Shown: positions 23,660 through 31,115, numbered from the stretch's first letter. The stretch: DNA of 64,000 nucleotides from Embleya hyalina (GCF_003967355.1 NZ_BIFH01000035.1:88311-152310), one strand, 5' to 3'. The notes: a model not told the origin generated them from the sequence alone. Numbers and translations: made by a program.

Positions 23660-24111
23660 GAGGCTTCGCCCTCCACGCAGAAAAGCTCGGCCCAGTTCGC
23701 CACATGCCCCATGGGGTGCGGGAAGTTGGTCCACACGAGATCCGACAGCAGTGCAAACCACGCCCCCGTGGCCGGGGGCTGAACCGTGGCCATCGCACCG
23801 CCCCCGCGGAGCGCCCACATCTCCATCAGTTGCCCGGGGGAACGCCGCGTCGAGTCGTCGGTGCCGACGTACCGCACGTACGCACCAGAAACGGGTGGGG
23901 GCGGGCTCACGACCACCAAGTACTCCATGTAGCAGTCGAACTCGAAGCCGCTTGCGTCGCGCAGGTAGAGGTGTGTCCCTACGGCGTCCATGAGTACACC
24001 GTCTTGGCCCGTCTCGTCGTTGCGGCAGACGGCGTGTCGGTACCGCGCGAGAAACGCGTTCCCTGCGGTAATTGCCTCCTGTGTATGCGCGGAAATCGGC
24101 AGGGTGGTCAT
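23656..24111 (-). CDS. Hypothetical protein of the oxygenase/kinase operon
   Basis: A 151-residue reading from ATG 24111, which overlaps the stop of the upstream gene (ATGA); an in-frame ATG at 24150 would extend it. Landmarks are LMDAVGTHLYLRDASGFEFDCYMEYLVVV, GAYVRYVGTDDSTRRSPGQLMEMW and PPATGAWFALLSDLVWTNFPHPMGHVANWAELFCVEGEAS. It appears to be a compact alpha/beta protein without a signal peptide or catalytic signature. It is coupled at both ends, so it is likely part of the same pathway. Confidence 0.5.
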   Translation of the reverse strand: MTTLPISAHTQEAITAGNAFLARYRHAVCRNDETGQDGVLMDAVGTHLYLRDASGFEFDCYMEYLVVVSPPPPVSGAYVRYVGTDDSTRRSPGQLMEMWALRGGGAMATVQPPATGAWFALLSDLVWTNFPHPMGHVANWAELFCVEGEAS

Positions 24112-24449
24112 CGGGTCCGCCCCCATCCCCTGCGAAACCACCGCAGCCATGGTTGCCGCAGACGACGCCCCTCAGTTGCCGGCGCGTTGTTGCGCGGGAC
24201 CGCATCTGCCAAAGCCGCCAACAGGTCGGCGGAAGCCTTCAGTTGGGCTCGCGCCGCGGCAATGCGTTTCGCTTCGTTCTTGCGGGCAACGGCGGCGTCC
24301 CATTGGGCCTGGGCCTGGGTGGCGTCGTCGTCCGCCTGGACGTCGGTGGTCCATCTCCGGACAAGATCCCGCAGCCGTGCATCCTGTACCCGCTCAACGG
24401 CCAACGTTCGGGCTGCGCCACTGTGAATCTCGGCAGCCGAATCTGTCAT
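24108..24449 (-). CDS. Hypothetical helical protein of the oxygenase/kinase operon
   Basis: A 113-residue, almost all-helical protein: MTDSAAEIHSGAARTLAVERVQDARLRDLVRRW, then an Ala/Gln/Asp-rich coiled-coil-like region (ADDDATQAQAQWDAAVARKNEAKRIAAARAQLKASADLLAALADAV), and a basic aromatic tail (RRLRQPWLRWFRRGWGRTR) that could bind membrane or nucleic acid. It is the first gene after the terminator at 24478-24522 and is coupled to the next gene by ATGA. The function is unknown. Confidence 0.45.
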   Translation of the reverse strand: MTDSAAEIHSGAARTLAVERVQDARLRDLVRRWTTDVQADDDATQAQAQWDAAVARKNEAKRIAAARAQLKASADLLAALADAVPRNNAPATEGRRLRQPWLRWFRRGWGRTR

Positions 24450-24477
24450 TGTTGTCGTGTCCCTTCCAATCGGGGCA

Positions 24478-24522
24478 CGTAGGGGACGGGGCCACTGTCC
24501 AGGTAGATCCCCGTCCCCTACG
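24478..24522 (-). terminator. Terminator/attenuator hairpin
   Basis: CGTAGGGGACGGGG at 24478-24491 pairs perfectly with CCCCGTCCCCTACG at 24509-24522. It lies on the minus strand between the 63-aa gene and the start of the coupled oxygenase/kinase operon, so it may attenuate read-through from the upstream promoter. Confidence 0.65.
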
Positions 24523-24635
24523 CTCGTCGCGCAGCCGGGCGAGCCGCCGCTGCGCTGCCACCCCTCCCGAGAACTACGTCACGGGAGGTTCACAGCCCCA
24601 GCGTGCGAGGAGAGGCATCGCACACCGGGGCAGTC

Positions 24636-24827
24636 TCATGCGGGCGCCAACCGGCGCACGGGTGACAGGAGTTCGATCCCCGAGCGCGTGCGAATTTTGA
24701 CGTTCGGCCCGTCGTAACCGCAGACGGTACCCGAGCGGCCAGAGATGACCTCTTGAACTTCGCGACCCTCGTACTCGTCGGCAAAATTGCGTGCGGACTC
24801 GTGGGCTCTGTCACTGTCACCGGGCAT
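24636..24827 (-). CDS. Small SH3/KOW-like hypothetical protein
   Basis: A 63-residue protein from ATG 24827, with GAAGAAGG 7 nt upstream. After a charged N-terminus (MPGDSDRAHESARNFADEYE) it has GREVQEVISGRSGTVCGYDGPNVKIRTRSGIELLSPVRRL, which reads as a five-strand SH3/KOW-like barrel with a Gly-rich turn. It is the first gene to the left of the divergent XRE regulator. A protein- or RNA-contact role would fit the fold; the function is unknown. Confidence 0.45.
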   Translation of the reverse strand: MPGDSDRAHESARNFADEYEGREVQEVISGRSGTVCGYDGPNVKIRTRSGIELLSPVRRLAPA

Positions 24828-24928
24828 GGCTGTGCCTTCTTCCGGTTGCGTGTATCGGCAGTGCCGCCACCGATGATGATCACGCGGCGTAGTGCGGTAC
24901 TGACTCGTCACGTTCGCATGCAACACTT

Positions 24929-24947
24929 GTTACAGCAACCGTTACAG
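24929..24947. promoter_or_regulatory. Direct GTTACAG repeats, candidate operator
   Basis: GTTACAG occurs at 24929-24935 and again at 24941-24947, 12 bp apart (about one helical turn). It lies in the divergent region between the 63-aa gene and the XRE-family regulator. It is a plausible site for that regulator; no binding data exist here. Confidence 0.4.
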
Positions 24948-24994
24948 CGATGCGCCACGGAATGATTCATCAGATCTGAGCCGAGGAGCTGTTT

Positions 24995-25831
24995 GTGGAG
25001 CCACGACGGACGGGAGGGGTTGCCGCCGAACTGCGGCGCCTACGCACCGAGAAGGGCCTGTCAGTCGAAGCCGTGGCGGCGCTCGCGCCCGGTTGGAACA
25101 AGGCCAAAGTGTCGCGGATCGAGACCGGCAAGACGCCGGTGACAGCCGATCACGTCGAAGACCTTGCCGGCCCTCTGGGACTGACACCCGTGGGCCGGAT
25201 AAGACTCCTGCGCCTTCTTGGCGGTGCACAGGGTGACGAGTGGTGGCAGCCGTACCACAGCGTCCTGCGAGAAGAGTACGAAGAACTCATCTACTGGGAG
25301 TCGCTGGCTGTAGAAATGGACGCGGGGCACGCACTGTTCCCGGGGTGGCTTCAGGAGGAGAGCTACGCGCAGGCAACTATCATGCGGAGCGCCTTCGTTC
25401 CCGATCCGGACGATGCCGAGATGCTTCTGAGTGTCCGCTTGGAGCGACAACGCGTCATCATCGATCGGCGCGTCAAGCTGTGCGTGACCCTGGCCGAGAC
25501 GGCACTGACGGATCAGTTCTGCGGGCGAGTAGCCTTGAAGGCACAACTACGTCATGTGCTCGACCTCAGCGACTTGGACCACCTCAGCCTGCGGATCGTG
25601 CCCGCTGCCGCTGAGGGCACGAGCTTCTTGGGCGGAGTCACGGTCATGGACTTCCCGTCAGACCTGGGGCAACAGCCCTTGGCGTTGATTGAGTACCAGT
25701 CAGGGACGGACTTCTTGAAGCGCGAACGCATTGTGAAGCGCTACCGCCGAGACCTAGCGCACTTCAGGTCTGCGGCAGTCACTGAAGACCAGTCTCGGGC
25801 GATGATTGCGGAAAGATTGGATGTGCTGTGA
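24995..25831 (+). CDS. XRE-family regulator with DUF5753 sensor domain
   Basis: A 278-residue protein from GTG 24995 (GAGGAG 6 nt upstream). Residues 7-60 form the helix-turn-helix (GVAAELRRLRTEKGLSVEAVAAL and KAKVSRIETGKTPVTADHVEDLA). The rest is DUF5753, with the characteristic FPGWLQEESYAQA, RLERQRVI and LRIVPAAAEG plus FLGGVTVMDFP. This type is abundant in streptomycetes and is usually paired with a DUF397 protein, as here (GTGA overlap). It is divergent to the oxygenase/kinase operon and probably regulates it or itself. Confidence 0.9.
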   Translation: MEPRRTGGVAAELRRLRTEKGLSVEAVAALAPGWNKAKVSRIETGKTPVTADHVEDLAGPLGLTPVGRIRLLRLLGGAQGDEWWQPYHSVLREEYEELIYWESLAVEMDAGHALFPGWLQEESYAQATIMRSAFVPDPDDAEMLLSVRLERQRVIIDRRVKLCVTLAETALTDQFCGRVALKAQLRHVLDLSDLDHLSLRIVPAAAEGTSFLGGVTVMDFPSDLGQQPLALIEYQSGTDFLKRERIVKRYRRDLAHFRSAAVTEDQSRAMIAERLDVL

Positions 25832-26016
25832 CCAGCATCGATAGACGCCCTTGGCGCAAGTCTCGTTACTCGAACGGCGACGCAAGCTGTGTTGAGGTAG
25901 CCCCGCTCGACAGCACCGCTACTGGGGTGCGTGACACCAAGGACCGCGAACGAGGCCACTTGGAGATCGCTCCGTACGCGTGGTCGGCCATGTTGAAGGC
26001 CATCAAGCCGAGTTGA
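25828..26016 (+). CDS. DUF397 family protein
   Basis: A 62-residue protein whose GTG overlaps the stop of the XRE regulator. The family signature is clear: WRKSRYSNGDASCVEVAPLD, then GVRDTKDRERGHLEIAPYAWSAML. DUF397 proteins accompany XRE/DUF5753 regulators in actinomycetes, for example BldB-like and AbaA-type loci, and are thought to modulate the partner. Length is normal. It ends before a bidirectional terminator at 26052-26084. Confidence 0.9.
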   Translation: MTSIDRRPWRKSRYSNGDASCVEVAPLDSTATGVRDTKDRERGHLEIAPYAWSAMLKAIKPS

Positions 26017-26034
26017 TCCGCGCCTTCCGTAGCG

Positions 26035-26049
26035 CGTGAATGAATGGAT
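26035..26049 (+). repeat. 15-bp direct repeat, distal copy
   Basis: CGTGAATGAATGGAT is identical to 18947-18961. The two copies are in the same orientation and bracket the 7.1-kb accessory module (kinases, oxygenase, reductase, XRE/DUF397). The repeat sits between the DUF397 stop and the terminator. It could be an attachment or target-site remnant or a shared operator. Confidence 0.5.
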
Positions 26050-26051
26050 AG

Positions 26052-26084
26052 GACAGCGGGCCCGCCACCGGCGGGCCCGCTGTC
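26052..26084. terminator. Bidirectional terminator
   Basis: GACAGCGGGCCCGCC at 26052-26066 pairs perfectly with GGCGGGCCCGCTGTC at 26070-26084, with a 3-nt loop and GTTT after it. It separates the converging DUF397 (plus) and GntR (minus) genes. Confidence 0.85.
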
Positions 26085-26089
26085 GTTTC

Positions 26090-26410
26090 TCAAGTCTGCG
26101 CCACGCCCGGAGGAGCTGGCCGCTCCCTCACGAGCCGACCGCGGCCCTTAACCACCTCGATCAGCCCGCGGTCCTCAAGATCTGACAGAGCGCGGCGCAG
26201 GGTGTTCCGAGCTACCCCGTATTGCTCGCTTAGTACGCGCTCGCTGGGCAGTGGTGATCCCGGAGACAGGGACTCAACGAGCGTCGTGAGGGCTCGAAGC
26301 GCGTTCTCATGCGGCCAGAGGGCTGGGTCATTCTCCACGTCGGACAGCGTAGTTGTTGAACCACTTGAACCACCTGAACCACTCTCGTAGTGTGGGCGGC
26401 TGAACTGCAT
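26090..26410 (-). CDS. GntR-family winged-helix regulator (short form)
   Basis: A 106-residue protein from ATG 26410. After a Ser/Gly/Thr-rich N-terminus it has a complete GntR DNA-binding domain: ENALRALTTLVESLSPGSPLPSERVLSEQYGVARNTLRRALSDLEDRGLIEVVKGRGRLV. No ligand-binding C-terminal domain follows, as in the small GntR repressors of actinomycete integrative elements (KorSA-like). It diverges from the 113-aa gene at 26477, with a 66-nt control region between. It may be a remnant or active regulator of an integrated element. Confidence 0.75.
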   Translation of the reverse strand: MQFSRPHYESGSGGSSGSTTTLSDVENDPALWPHENALRALTTLVESLSPGSPLPSERVLSEQYGVARNTLRRALSDLEDRGLIEVVKGRGRLVRERPAPPGVAQT

Positions 26411-26476
26411 GAAAGTGCCCGGCGACCGTGCGACCGGTCCCGGGCGTTGGCCGTAGCTTTCTGAGGAGCTATCGAC

Positions 26477-26818
26477 GTGAGCAATGCTATTGCTTCTGCA
26501 CTCGCATGGTGCGCCCGCCTCCTGTTTTGTTCGCGGGGACGGGACGCTTCGCTGACACCAGCGCTGGCACCTGCGAATCCTCGCTTCCGTGATACGCCCC
26601 CCGTGGAAGTGCGCCAAGCTCAGCCACAGCCCGATGAAGTCAAGTTCGTTCGGCCGTTTGTGCTTGTTGCCCAGCAAGCTCTGCTGAAGGCTCGCCAGGC
26701 CGAGCGGCGCGCCGCGCTGGAGGCCGCGATCCGGGCTCACGAAGCTGACCTGACCGCGATGGCTCATGCCGCAAGTGCCGCCGCTTGGCCTCGTTCGGAA
26801 GCACTGGTGGCAAGGTAG
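26477..26818 (+). CDS. Hypothetical protein, divergent from the GntR gene
   Basis: A 113-residue protein from GTG 26477 with GAGGAG 8 nt upstream. It begins MSNAIASALAWCARLLFCSRGRDASLTPALAPANPRFRDTPPVEVRQ. The second half is an Ala/Arg/Glu-rich helix (VAQQALLKARQAERRAALEAAIRAHEADLTAMAHAASAAAW). Similar small proteins accompany GntR repressors in actinomycete integrative elements, but I cannot name the family. The good ribosome site and a downstream terminator support a real gene. Confidence 0.5.
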   Translation: MSNAIASALAWCARLLFCSRGRDASLTPALAPANPRFRDTPPVEVRQAQPQPDEVKFVRPFVLVAQQALLKARQAERRAALEAAIRAHEADLTAMAHAASAAAWPRSEALVAR

Positions 26819-26850
26819 CCGGCCCGCCCCTGGCGGGCGTCCCAGGCCGA

Positions 26851-26885
26851 TCGAGAAGGCCCGTCCATGCGGCGGGCCTTCTCGA
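26851..26885 (+). terminator. Rho-independent-type terminator
   Basis: TCGAGAAGGCCCG at 26851-26863 pairs with CGGGCCTTCTCGA at 26873-26885, with a 9-nt loop, 32 nt after the stop of the 113-aa gene. There is little T after the stem on the plus strand, so it may also work for the opposite strand. Confidence 0.7.
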
Positions 26886-26976
26886 TCTGTCGCCACAGGA
26901 TCGCCACACGGCACCCAGAATCAGGCCGGAATAGGCATGATCAACCAGGAGAACCGACCGTGCAGACCGAGATCGA

Positions 26977-27017
26977 AAAGGCCCCCTGACCTGCATGTTC
27001 GCAGATCAGAGGGCCTT
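26977..27017 (-). terminator. Terminator of the RNase P RNA gene
   Basis: On the minus strand AAGGCCC-T-CTGA-T-CTGC and GCAG-G-TCAG-G-GGGCCTT form a stem with two mismatches and a hexanucleotide loop, followed by TTTTCG. It starts about 16 nt past the 3' end of rnpB. Confidence 0.75.
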
Positions 27018-27032
27018 CGTTCAGATGGCCGA

Positions 27033-27446
27033 CGGACGAGTCTGCCTATACGCCGGGTTCTGTCTCCCGGGAGCCTTGCGGCGCCCGGGGAGGCGGCCAT
27101 CCATCTACGACTGCCGTTGCCGACAGCCTCCAGCGGTCTACCCGCGAACTCGGGCGGGCCGCCCTCGAACGTTCGCGCGGAGCACGTTTCACGGTGCTCG
27201 TCTTGACCTTGCTCCGGGTGGGGTTTACCTAGCCGCCCGAGTCGCCTCGGGCGCTGGTGGTCTCTTACACCACCGTTTCACCCTTACCGGTCGTCCGAGG
27301 ACGCCGGCGGTCTGTTTTCTGTGGCACTGTCCCGCGGGTCGCCCCGGGTCGGTGTTACCGACCACCCTGCCCTGTGGAGCCCGGACGTTCCTCGGCGGAA
27401 CCCTCCGAGGAGGAATCCCGACGCGGCCGCCCGGCCGACTCATCCG
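27033..27446 (-). ncRNA. rnpB: RNase P RNA (class A)
   Basis: On the minus strand the hallmarks of bacterial RNase P RNA are all present in order: a 5' arm GGATGAGTC, GAGGAACGTCCGGGCTCCAC, CAGGGCAGGGTG, GACAGTGCCACAGAAA, GGTAAGGGTGAAACGGTGG, TAAGAGACCACC, GCTAGGTAAACCCCA, AGGTCAAGA, a region GTAGACCG, TAGATGGATGGCCG and the 3' ACAGAACCCGGCGTATAGGC ending GACTCGTCC, which pairs with the 5' arm (P1). The RNA is the catalytic subunit that matures tRNA 5' ends. Length is about 414 nt; ends were set from P1 and may be off by a few nucleotides. The 5' part overlaps the 3' end of the RNB ribonuclease gene. Confidence 0.95.
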
Positions 27447-28890
27447 CCGTGCCGTCCATCCTAGCCGGGGCGAAGCGAACCCTTCGCCGGGTGTCGTCGG
27501 CCTCGGTGAGCCGCACCCGCACCCGCTCGCCCAGACCCAGGCCCGGCCCGTCGAAGCGGGCCCGGACGGCCGGCTCGGCGAGTTGTACCGTGCCGCCATC
27601 GCCGCGCTCGTTGAGATCCACCACCACCGCGTCGAACACGTCGCCGACGTGGTCCGCCAGCACCACCGCCTCGACCAGGGAGACCGCCTCGCGCTCGACC
27701 TCGTGGGCCCGGCGATCACCGCTCTCCATCGCCTTGGGCAACTCGTGCAGCCGCGCGCCCACCCACTCGGGCACCTCGACGCCCGCGACCAGCGAGAGAC
27801 AGATCTCGCCCGCGTACCGGTCGACCAGGCGCCGCAACGGCGCGGTCACGTGCGCGTACTCGTCGGCGACCGCCGCGTGCCCGGCCTGCTCGGGCGCGCC
27901 CGCGTCGAACGCGGTGTAGCCGGCTCCGCGCAGCAGCCCGGTGGCCTCCTCCAGGAACGCGGCGTGCCGGGGGTTGTCGGGGTCGAGCGAGCGGATCACC
28001 GCGCCGTAGGTGGCGCCCTCGGGCCACGCCACGTCGAGCGCGCGCCCGACGCGGCGGACCCGGTCGAGCGCCTCGGGCGCCGGCTGCGGCAGGGTGCGCA
28101 GGACGCCGATGCCCGCCCGGGTCATCAGGTCGGCGGCGGCGATCCCGGTGAGCAGCGAGATCTGCGCGTTCCAGCCCTCGGCGGGGATCGGCGCGCGGTA
28201 CTCCAGCCGCCACGAGTCGCCGTGCTCGACGATCTCCTGCTCCGGGATCGGCAGGCTCACCCCGCCGCGCTCGATCTCCAACCCCTCGCGCAACCGGCCG
28301 ATCTCGGCGAGCAGCGCCAACGGCTCCGCCGCGGACCCGCTCTCGATCGCCCGTTGCACGCCGGGATAGTCGTACCGGGCCCGACTGCGCACCAGCGCGC
28401 GAAAAACGTCGGTGCCGACCAGGTCGCCGGACCCGTCCAGGTCGAGCACCCACACCAGGGCCGGCCGGTCCCGACCCGGGAGCAGGCTCGCCGCCGCCTC
28501 GGACAGGGCCGGCGGATGCAGCGGGATGCGCTCGTCGGGCAGATACAGCGTCTCCACCCGGCGCATGGTCTCCGCGTCCAGAGCGCCGCCCGGGGTGACC
28601 CACGCCGCGACGTCGGCGATCGCGTAGTGCACCCGGTAGCCGCCGTCCCGACGGGCCAGGTGCATCGCCTGGTCCAGGTCCATCGACTCGGCCGGATCGA
28701 TGGTCAGGAACGGCAACCCGGTCAGATCCCGCCGAGTCGATGTCGGTCCGCGCCGCACCGCCACGTCGGCCTCCGCCAGCACCTCCGGGGAGAACGCGCC
28801 CGGCAACGCCAGATCGGTGCGCAGGCGGGCGAAGCCGGCCCGCAGGAGATCACCGTCGGCGGACCTGATGTGGAGATGGCGACGAGGCAC
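27355..28890 (-). CDS. RNB-domain (RNase II/R family) ribonuclease
   Basis: A 511-residue protein from GTG 28890. The RNB catalytic signature is TIDPAESMDLDQAMHLARRDGGYRVHYAIADVAAWV (clustered Asp for Mg), with DERIPLHPPALSEAAASLLPGRDRPALVW and later HVTAPLRRLVDRY. The cold-shock N-terminal and S1 C-terminal domains of full RNase R are missing or reduced, as in the short actinobacterial form. It degrades RNA 3' to 5'. No Shine-Dalgarno is seen, so initiation may be leaderless. The last ~30 codons run into the 5' part of rnpB on the same strand, so the ribonuclease C-terminus and the RNA share DNA. Confidence 0.85.
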   Translation of the reverse strand: MPRRHLHIRSADGDLLRAGFARLRTDLALPGAFSPEVLAEADVAVRRGPTSTRRDLTGLPFLTIDPAESMDLDQAMHLARRDGGYRVHYAIADVAAWVTPGGALDAETMRRVETLYLPDERIPLHPPALSEAAASLLPGRDRPALVWVLDLDGSGDLVGTDVFRALVRSRARYDYPGVQRAIESGSAAEPLALLAEIGRLREGLEIERGGVSLPIPEQEIVEHGDSWRLEYRAPIPAEGWNAQISLLTGIAAADLMTRAGIGVLRTLPQPAPEALDRVRRVGRALDVAWPEGATYGAVIRSLDPDNPRHAAFLEEATGLLRGAGYTAFDAGAPEQAGHAAVADEYAHVTAPLRRLVDRYAGEICLSLVAGVEVPEWVGARLHELPKAMESGDRRAHEVEREAVSLVEAVVLADHVGDVFDAVVVDLNERGDGGTVQLAEPAVRARFDGPGLGLGERVRVRLTEADDTRRRVRFAPARMDGTADESAGRPRRDSSSEGSAEERPGSTGQGGR

Positions 28891-29067
28891 GAGTCGAGCT
28901 TAGGAAAGATCCGCCGCACCGAGAAGGACTTTCCCGGCTTTTCGCCCGCGCGCCCGGAGCGCCGGCGGCGCGTTCGGTCGGGGTCGTCCCCATAAACTTG
29001 GTCGGTCGCCCGCCGGCCGCGAACCCGGTCGGTCGCCCTGCCGTCCGCGTCGCTTGGAGTTGCGCCC

Positions 29068-29865
29068 GTGCTCGTGTTGTTGCCGCCCTCCGAGGGCAAG
29101 GCCGCTGCGGGGACGGGCCCCGCGCTCGATCTCGCGGGTCTTTCGATGCCGGAACTGAACTCCGTGCGGCGGCAGGTGCTCGACTCGCTGATCACCCTGT
29201 GCGAGGGCGACGAGCGCAAGGCGCTGGAGGTGCTCGGCCTCGGCCCGAAGCTGCGCGGCGAGGTGCTGCGCAACCTCGACCTGCGCGAGGCGGCGACGCT
29301 GCCGGTGGCCGGGCTGTACACCGGGGTGCTGTACGACGCGCTCGACCTGTCCTCGCTCACCGGCGCGGCGGCGGCGCGCGCGGCCGGTTCGATCCTGGTC
29401 TTCTCCGGACTGTGGGGCGCGCTGCGGCCCACCGACCGAGTGCCGCCCTACCGCTGCTCGATGGGGGTACGGCTGCCCGGCATCGGCGCGCTCGCCGGGC
29501 AGTGGCGCGCGGTGACGGCGCCGGTACTGCCCAGGCTCGCGGGCGACGACCTCGTCCTGGACCTGCGGTCGGCGGCGTACGGCGCGGCCTGGAAGCCGGT
29601 CGGGGCGGTGGCCGAACGCACCGCGACCGTGCGGGTGCTGCACGAGCGGATCGTGGACGGGGTGGCCAAGCGGTCGGTGGTCAGCCACTTCAACAAGGCG
29701 ACCAAGGGCCGGATCACCCGCGACCTGCTGGTCTCCGGCGCCGAACCGCGCAACCCGGCCGAACTCGCCGACGCGCTGCGGGAACTGGGCTGGACCGTGG
29801 AGACCGCCGAGCCGAAGCAGGCGGGCACCCCCTGGGCCCTGGACGTCGTGGTCGCCGCGGTCTGA
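29068..29865 (+). CDS. yaaA: YaaA family peroxide-stress protein
   Basis: A 265-residue protein from GTG 29068 with GGAG 8 nt upstream. YaaA/DUF328 motifs are MLVLLPPSEGKA at the N-terminus, LGLGPKLRGEVLRNLDL, LYTGVLYDAL, ILVFSGLWGALRPTDRVPPYRC, DLRSAAYGAAW and SVVSHFNKATKGRITRDLL. The family lowers intracellular iron and protects DNA under hydrogen peroxide in E. coli, and the fold can bind DNA. Length is typical (about 250). It is divergent from the RNB ribonuclease gene. Confidence 0.9.
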   Translation: MLVLLPPSEGKAAAGTGPALDLAGLSMPELNSVRRQVLDSLITLCEGDERKALEVLGLGPKLRGEVLRNLDLREAATLPVAGLYTGVLYDALDLSSLTGAAAARAAGSILVFSGLWGALRPTDRVPPYRCSMGVRLPGIGALAGQWRAVTAPVLPRLAGDDLVLDLRSAAYGAAWKPVGAVAERTATVRVLHERIVDGVAKRSVVSHFNKATKGRITRDLLVSGAEPRNPAELADALRELGWTVETAEPKQAGTPWALDVVVAAV

Positions 29866-29869
29866 CCCC

Positions 29870-30130
29870 TCACTCCCGCCGCCGGAACACCTCCCGCCCG
29901 GCCACCGAGCCGACCGACTCCCATGCAATCCCGGGCCGTTCCCGCTCGGCCGGGCGGTCACCAGCACGGGTCTCCCGGATCCGGTGCGGCCCGTCGATTC
30001 GATCCCCGGCCTCCCGAGTGCCCTCCTCGACCATCTTCCTGGCATCGTTTCCGGTGCACCCCACGGCAAGTGGCAAGAGGGCGATCACGATCGCCGTCGG
30101 TCCCATCTTGACAAAACCGGGGAGCTTCAT
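29870..30130 (-). CDS. Small secreted lipoprotein
   Basis: An 86-residue protein from ATG 30130. It has a short basic start and a hydrophobic signal ending in the lipobox LAVGC (MKLPGFVKMGPTAIVIALLPLAVGC), then TGNDARKMVEEGTREAGDRIDG and a charged tail. Cleavage and lipidation at the Cys would leave about 60 residues at the outer face of the membrane. It converges on yaaA with a 4-nt gap. The function is unknown. Confidence 0.6.
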   Translation of the reverse strand: MKLPGFVKMGPTAIVIALLPLAVGCTGNDARKMVEEGTREAGDRIDGPHRIRETRAGDRPAERERPGIAWESVGSVAGREVFRRRE

Positions 30131-30239
30131 GATCCTGACGCTTCCTCCGCAGACGGAAAACAAAGCATTTCGTCCTACTTTCGGACGATCCGTGCGTCAC
30201 GTCAGACGGAGTGAACGACCCGACATCCATGGGGGATGA

Positions 30240-30947
30240 GTGAGTTACCCGCCGCCGCCCGGCCAGGACCCGAACCAGCCGTACGGCCAGCCCCAGTACG
30301 GGCAACCGCCCTATCCGGGTCAGAGCCAGGGCCAGGGCCAGTACCCAGGTCAGTACCAGCAGCCCCAGTACCCGCAGGGGCAACCGGGCCCGTACGGACA
30401 ACCGCAATACCCGGGCGCCTACCCGCAGGGCGGCGGCTACCCGCCCCCGCCGAACCAGAGCCGCAAGGGGCTGTGGATCGGCGTCTCGGTGGTCGCCGTG
30501 CTCGCGATCGTCGGCGTGCTCGTCGCCGTGGGGCTGTCCGGTGGCGACGACGACAAGAAGTCGACGGCCTCCTCCACGTCTTCGGCGACCGGCACGAGCG
30601 CCCCGAAGTCGGGTTCGCCGATCCCGACGACCAAGGCGACCAAGCGCACCGTCGCGCCCGAGCCGTCCGACGACGACTCGACCTCCGCCCCCGGCCCCGG
30701 CACGCGCGGGCTGGGCGAGGACAACTTCCTCACCACGATGCACCGACTGATCCCGGGGACGAAGTCGACCCCGGACGCCGAACTGGTCTCGCAGGGCAAG
30801 CAGGCCTGCTCCGACCTCAAGTCGGGCAAGACCCTGCTCGACACCGCGATGAAGGTGACCGCGGTCAGCGGTGTGTCGGAGAAGGGCATGCTCGTCGGCG
30901 GCGCCATCGCGGCGTTCTGCCCGGACCAGTCGGGCAAGGTCTCCTGA
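30240..30947 (+). CDS. Membrane-anchored DUF732-like protein with Pro/Gln/Tyr/Gly-rich N-terminus
   Basis: A 235-residue protein from GTG 30240. Residues 1-72 are a low-complexity cytoplasmic region of P-Y-G-Q repeats (QPYGQPQYGQPPYPGQ). One TM helix lies at about 77-98 (LWIGVSVVAVLAIVGVLVAVGL). Then comes a Ser/Thr/Pro-rich extracellular linker and a C-terminal domain, LGEDNFLTTMHRLIPGTKSTPDAELVSQGKQACSDLKSG, ending AAFCPDQ with two Cys, which matches the DUF732 pattern of actinobacterial secreted proteins. The role in the cell envelope is unknown. Confidence 0.7.
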   Translation: MSYPPPPGQDPNQPYGQPQYGQPPYPGQSQGQGQYPGQYQQPQYPQGQPGPYGQPQYPGAYPQGGGYPPPPNQSRKGLWIGVSVVAVLAIVGVLVAVGLSGGDDDKKSTASSTSSATGTSAPKSGSPIPTTKATKRTVAPEPSDDDSTSAPGPGTRGLGEDNFLTTMHRLIPGTKSTPDAELVSQGKQACSDLKSGKTLLDTAMKVTAVSGVSEKGMLVGGAIAAFCPDQSGKVS

Positions 30948-30999
30948 CCCGCCCCACCGCCCGAACGCCGGCCTGAAAGCCGGCCCGGGCGCCGGACGG

Positions 31000-31041
31000 G
31001 CCCGGCCCGCGAGATGAAAGTGTGAATCTCGCGGGCCGGGC
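31000..31041 (+). terminator. Terminator after the DUF732-like gene
   Basis: GCCCGGCCCGCGAGAT at 31000-31015 pairs with ATCTCGCGGGCCGGGC at 31026-31041 (16-bp perfect stem, 10-nt loop), followed by GTTTCCCCTT. It separates this gene from the chaplin gene. Confidence 0.85.
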
Positions 31042-31115
31042 GTTTCCCCTTCACGATCACGTCGTTGACCAGCCTGCCGAACCTGGTCGGCACGCTACGT
31101 GGAGGAACGAACGCA

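Noticed and set aside
26961..26990. A nine-codon GTG mini-frame with GGAG upstream before the rnpB terminator
   Set aside because: Too short to support and it runs into the terminator stem of rnpB on the other strand; kept only as a curiosity.
1..27000. Integrase, excisionase or att site of the prophage
   Set aside because: No tyrosine or serine recombinase motif was found and no tRNA gene is visible, so boundaries cannot be set from this window.
26995..28995. A 666-codon plus-strand frame across rnpB and the RNB ribonuclease gene
   Set aside because: It is antisense to rnpB and a conserved ribonuclease; the translation is Arg/His/Pro-rich shadow sequence typical of high-GC DNA.
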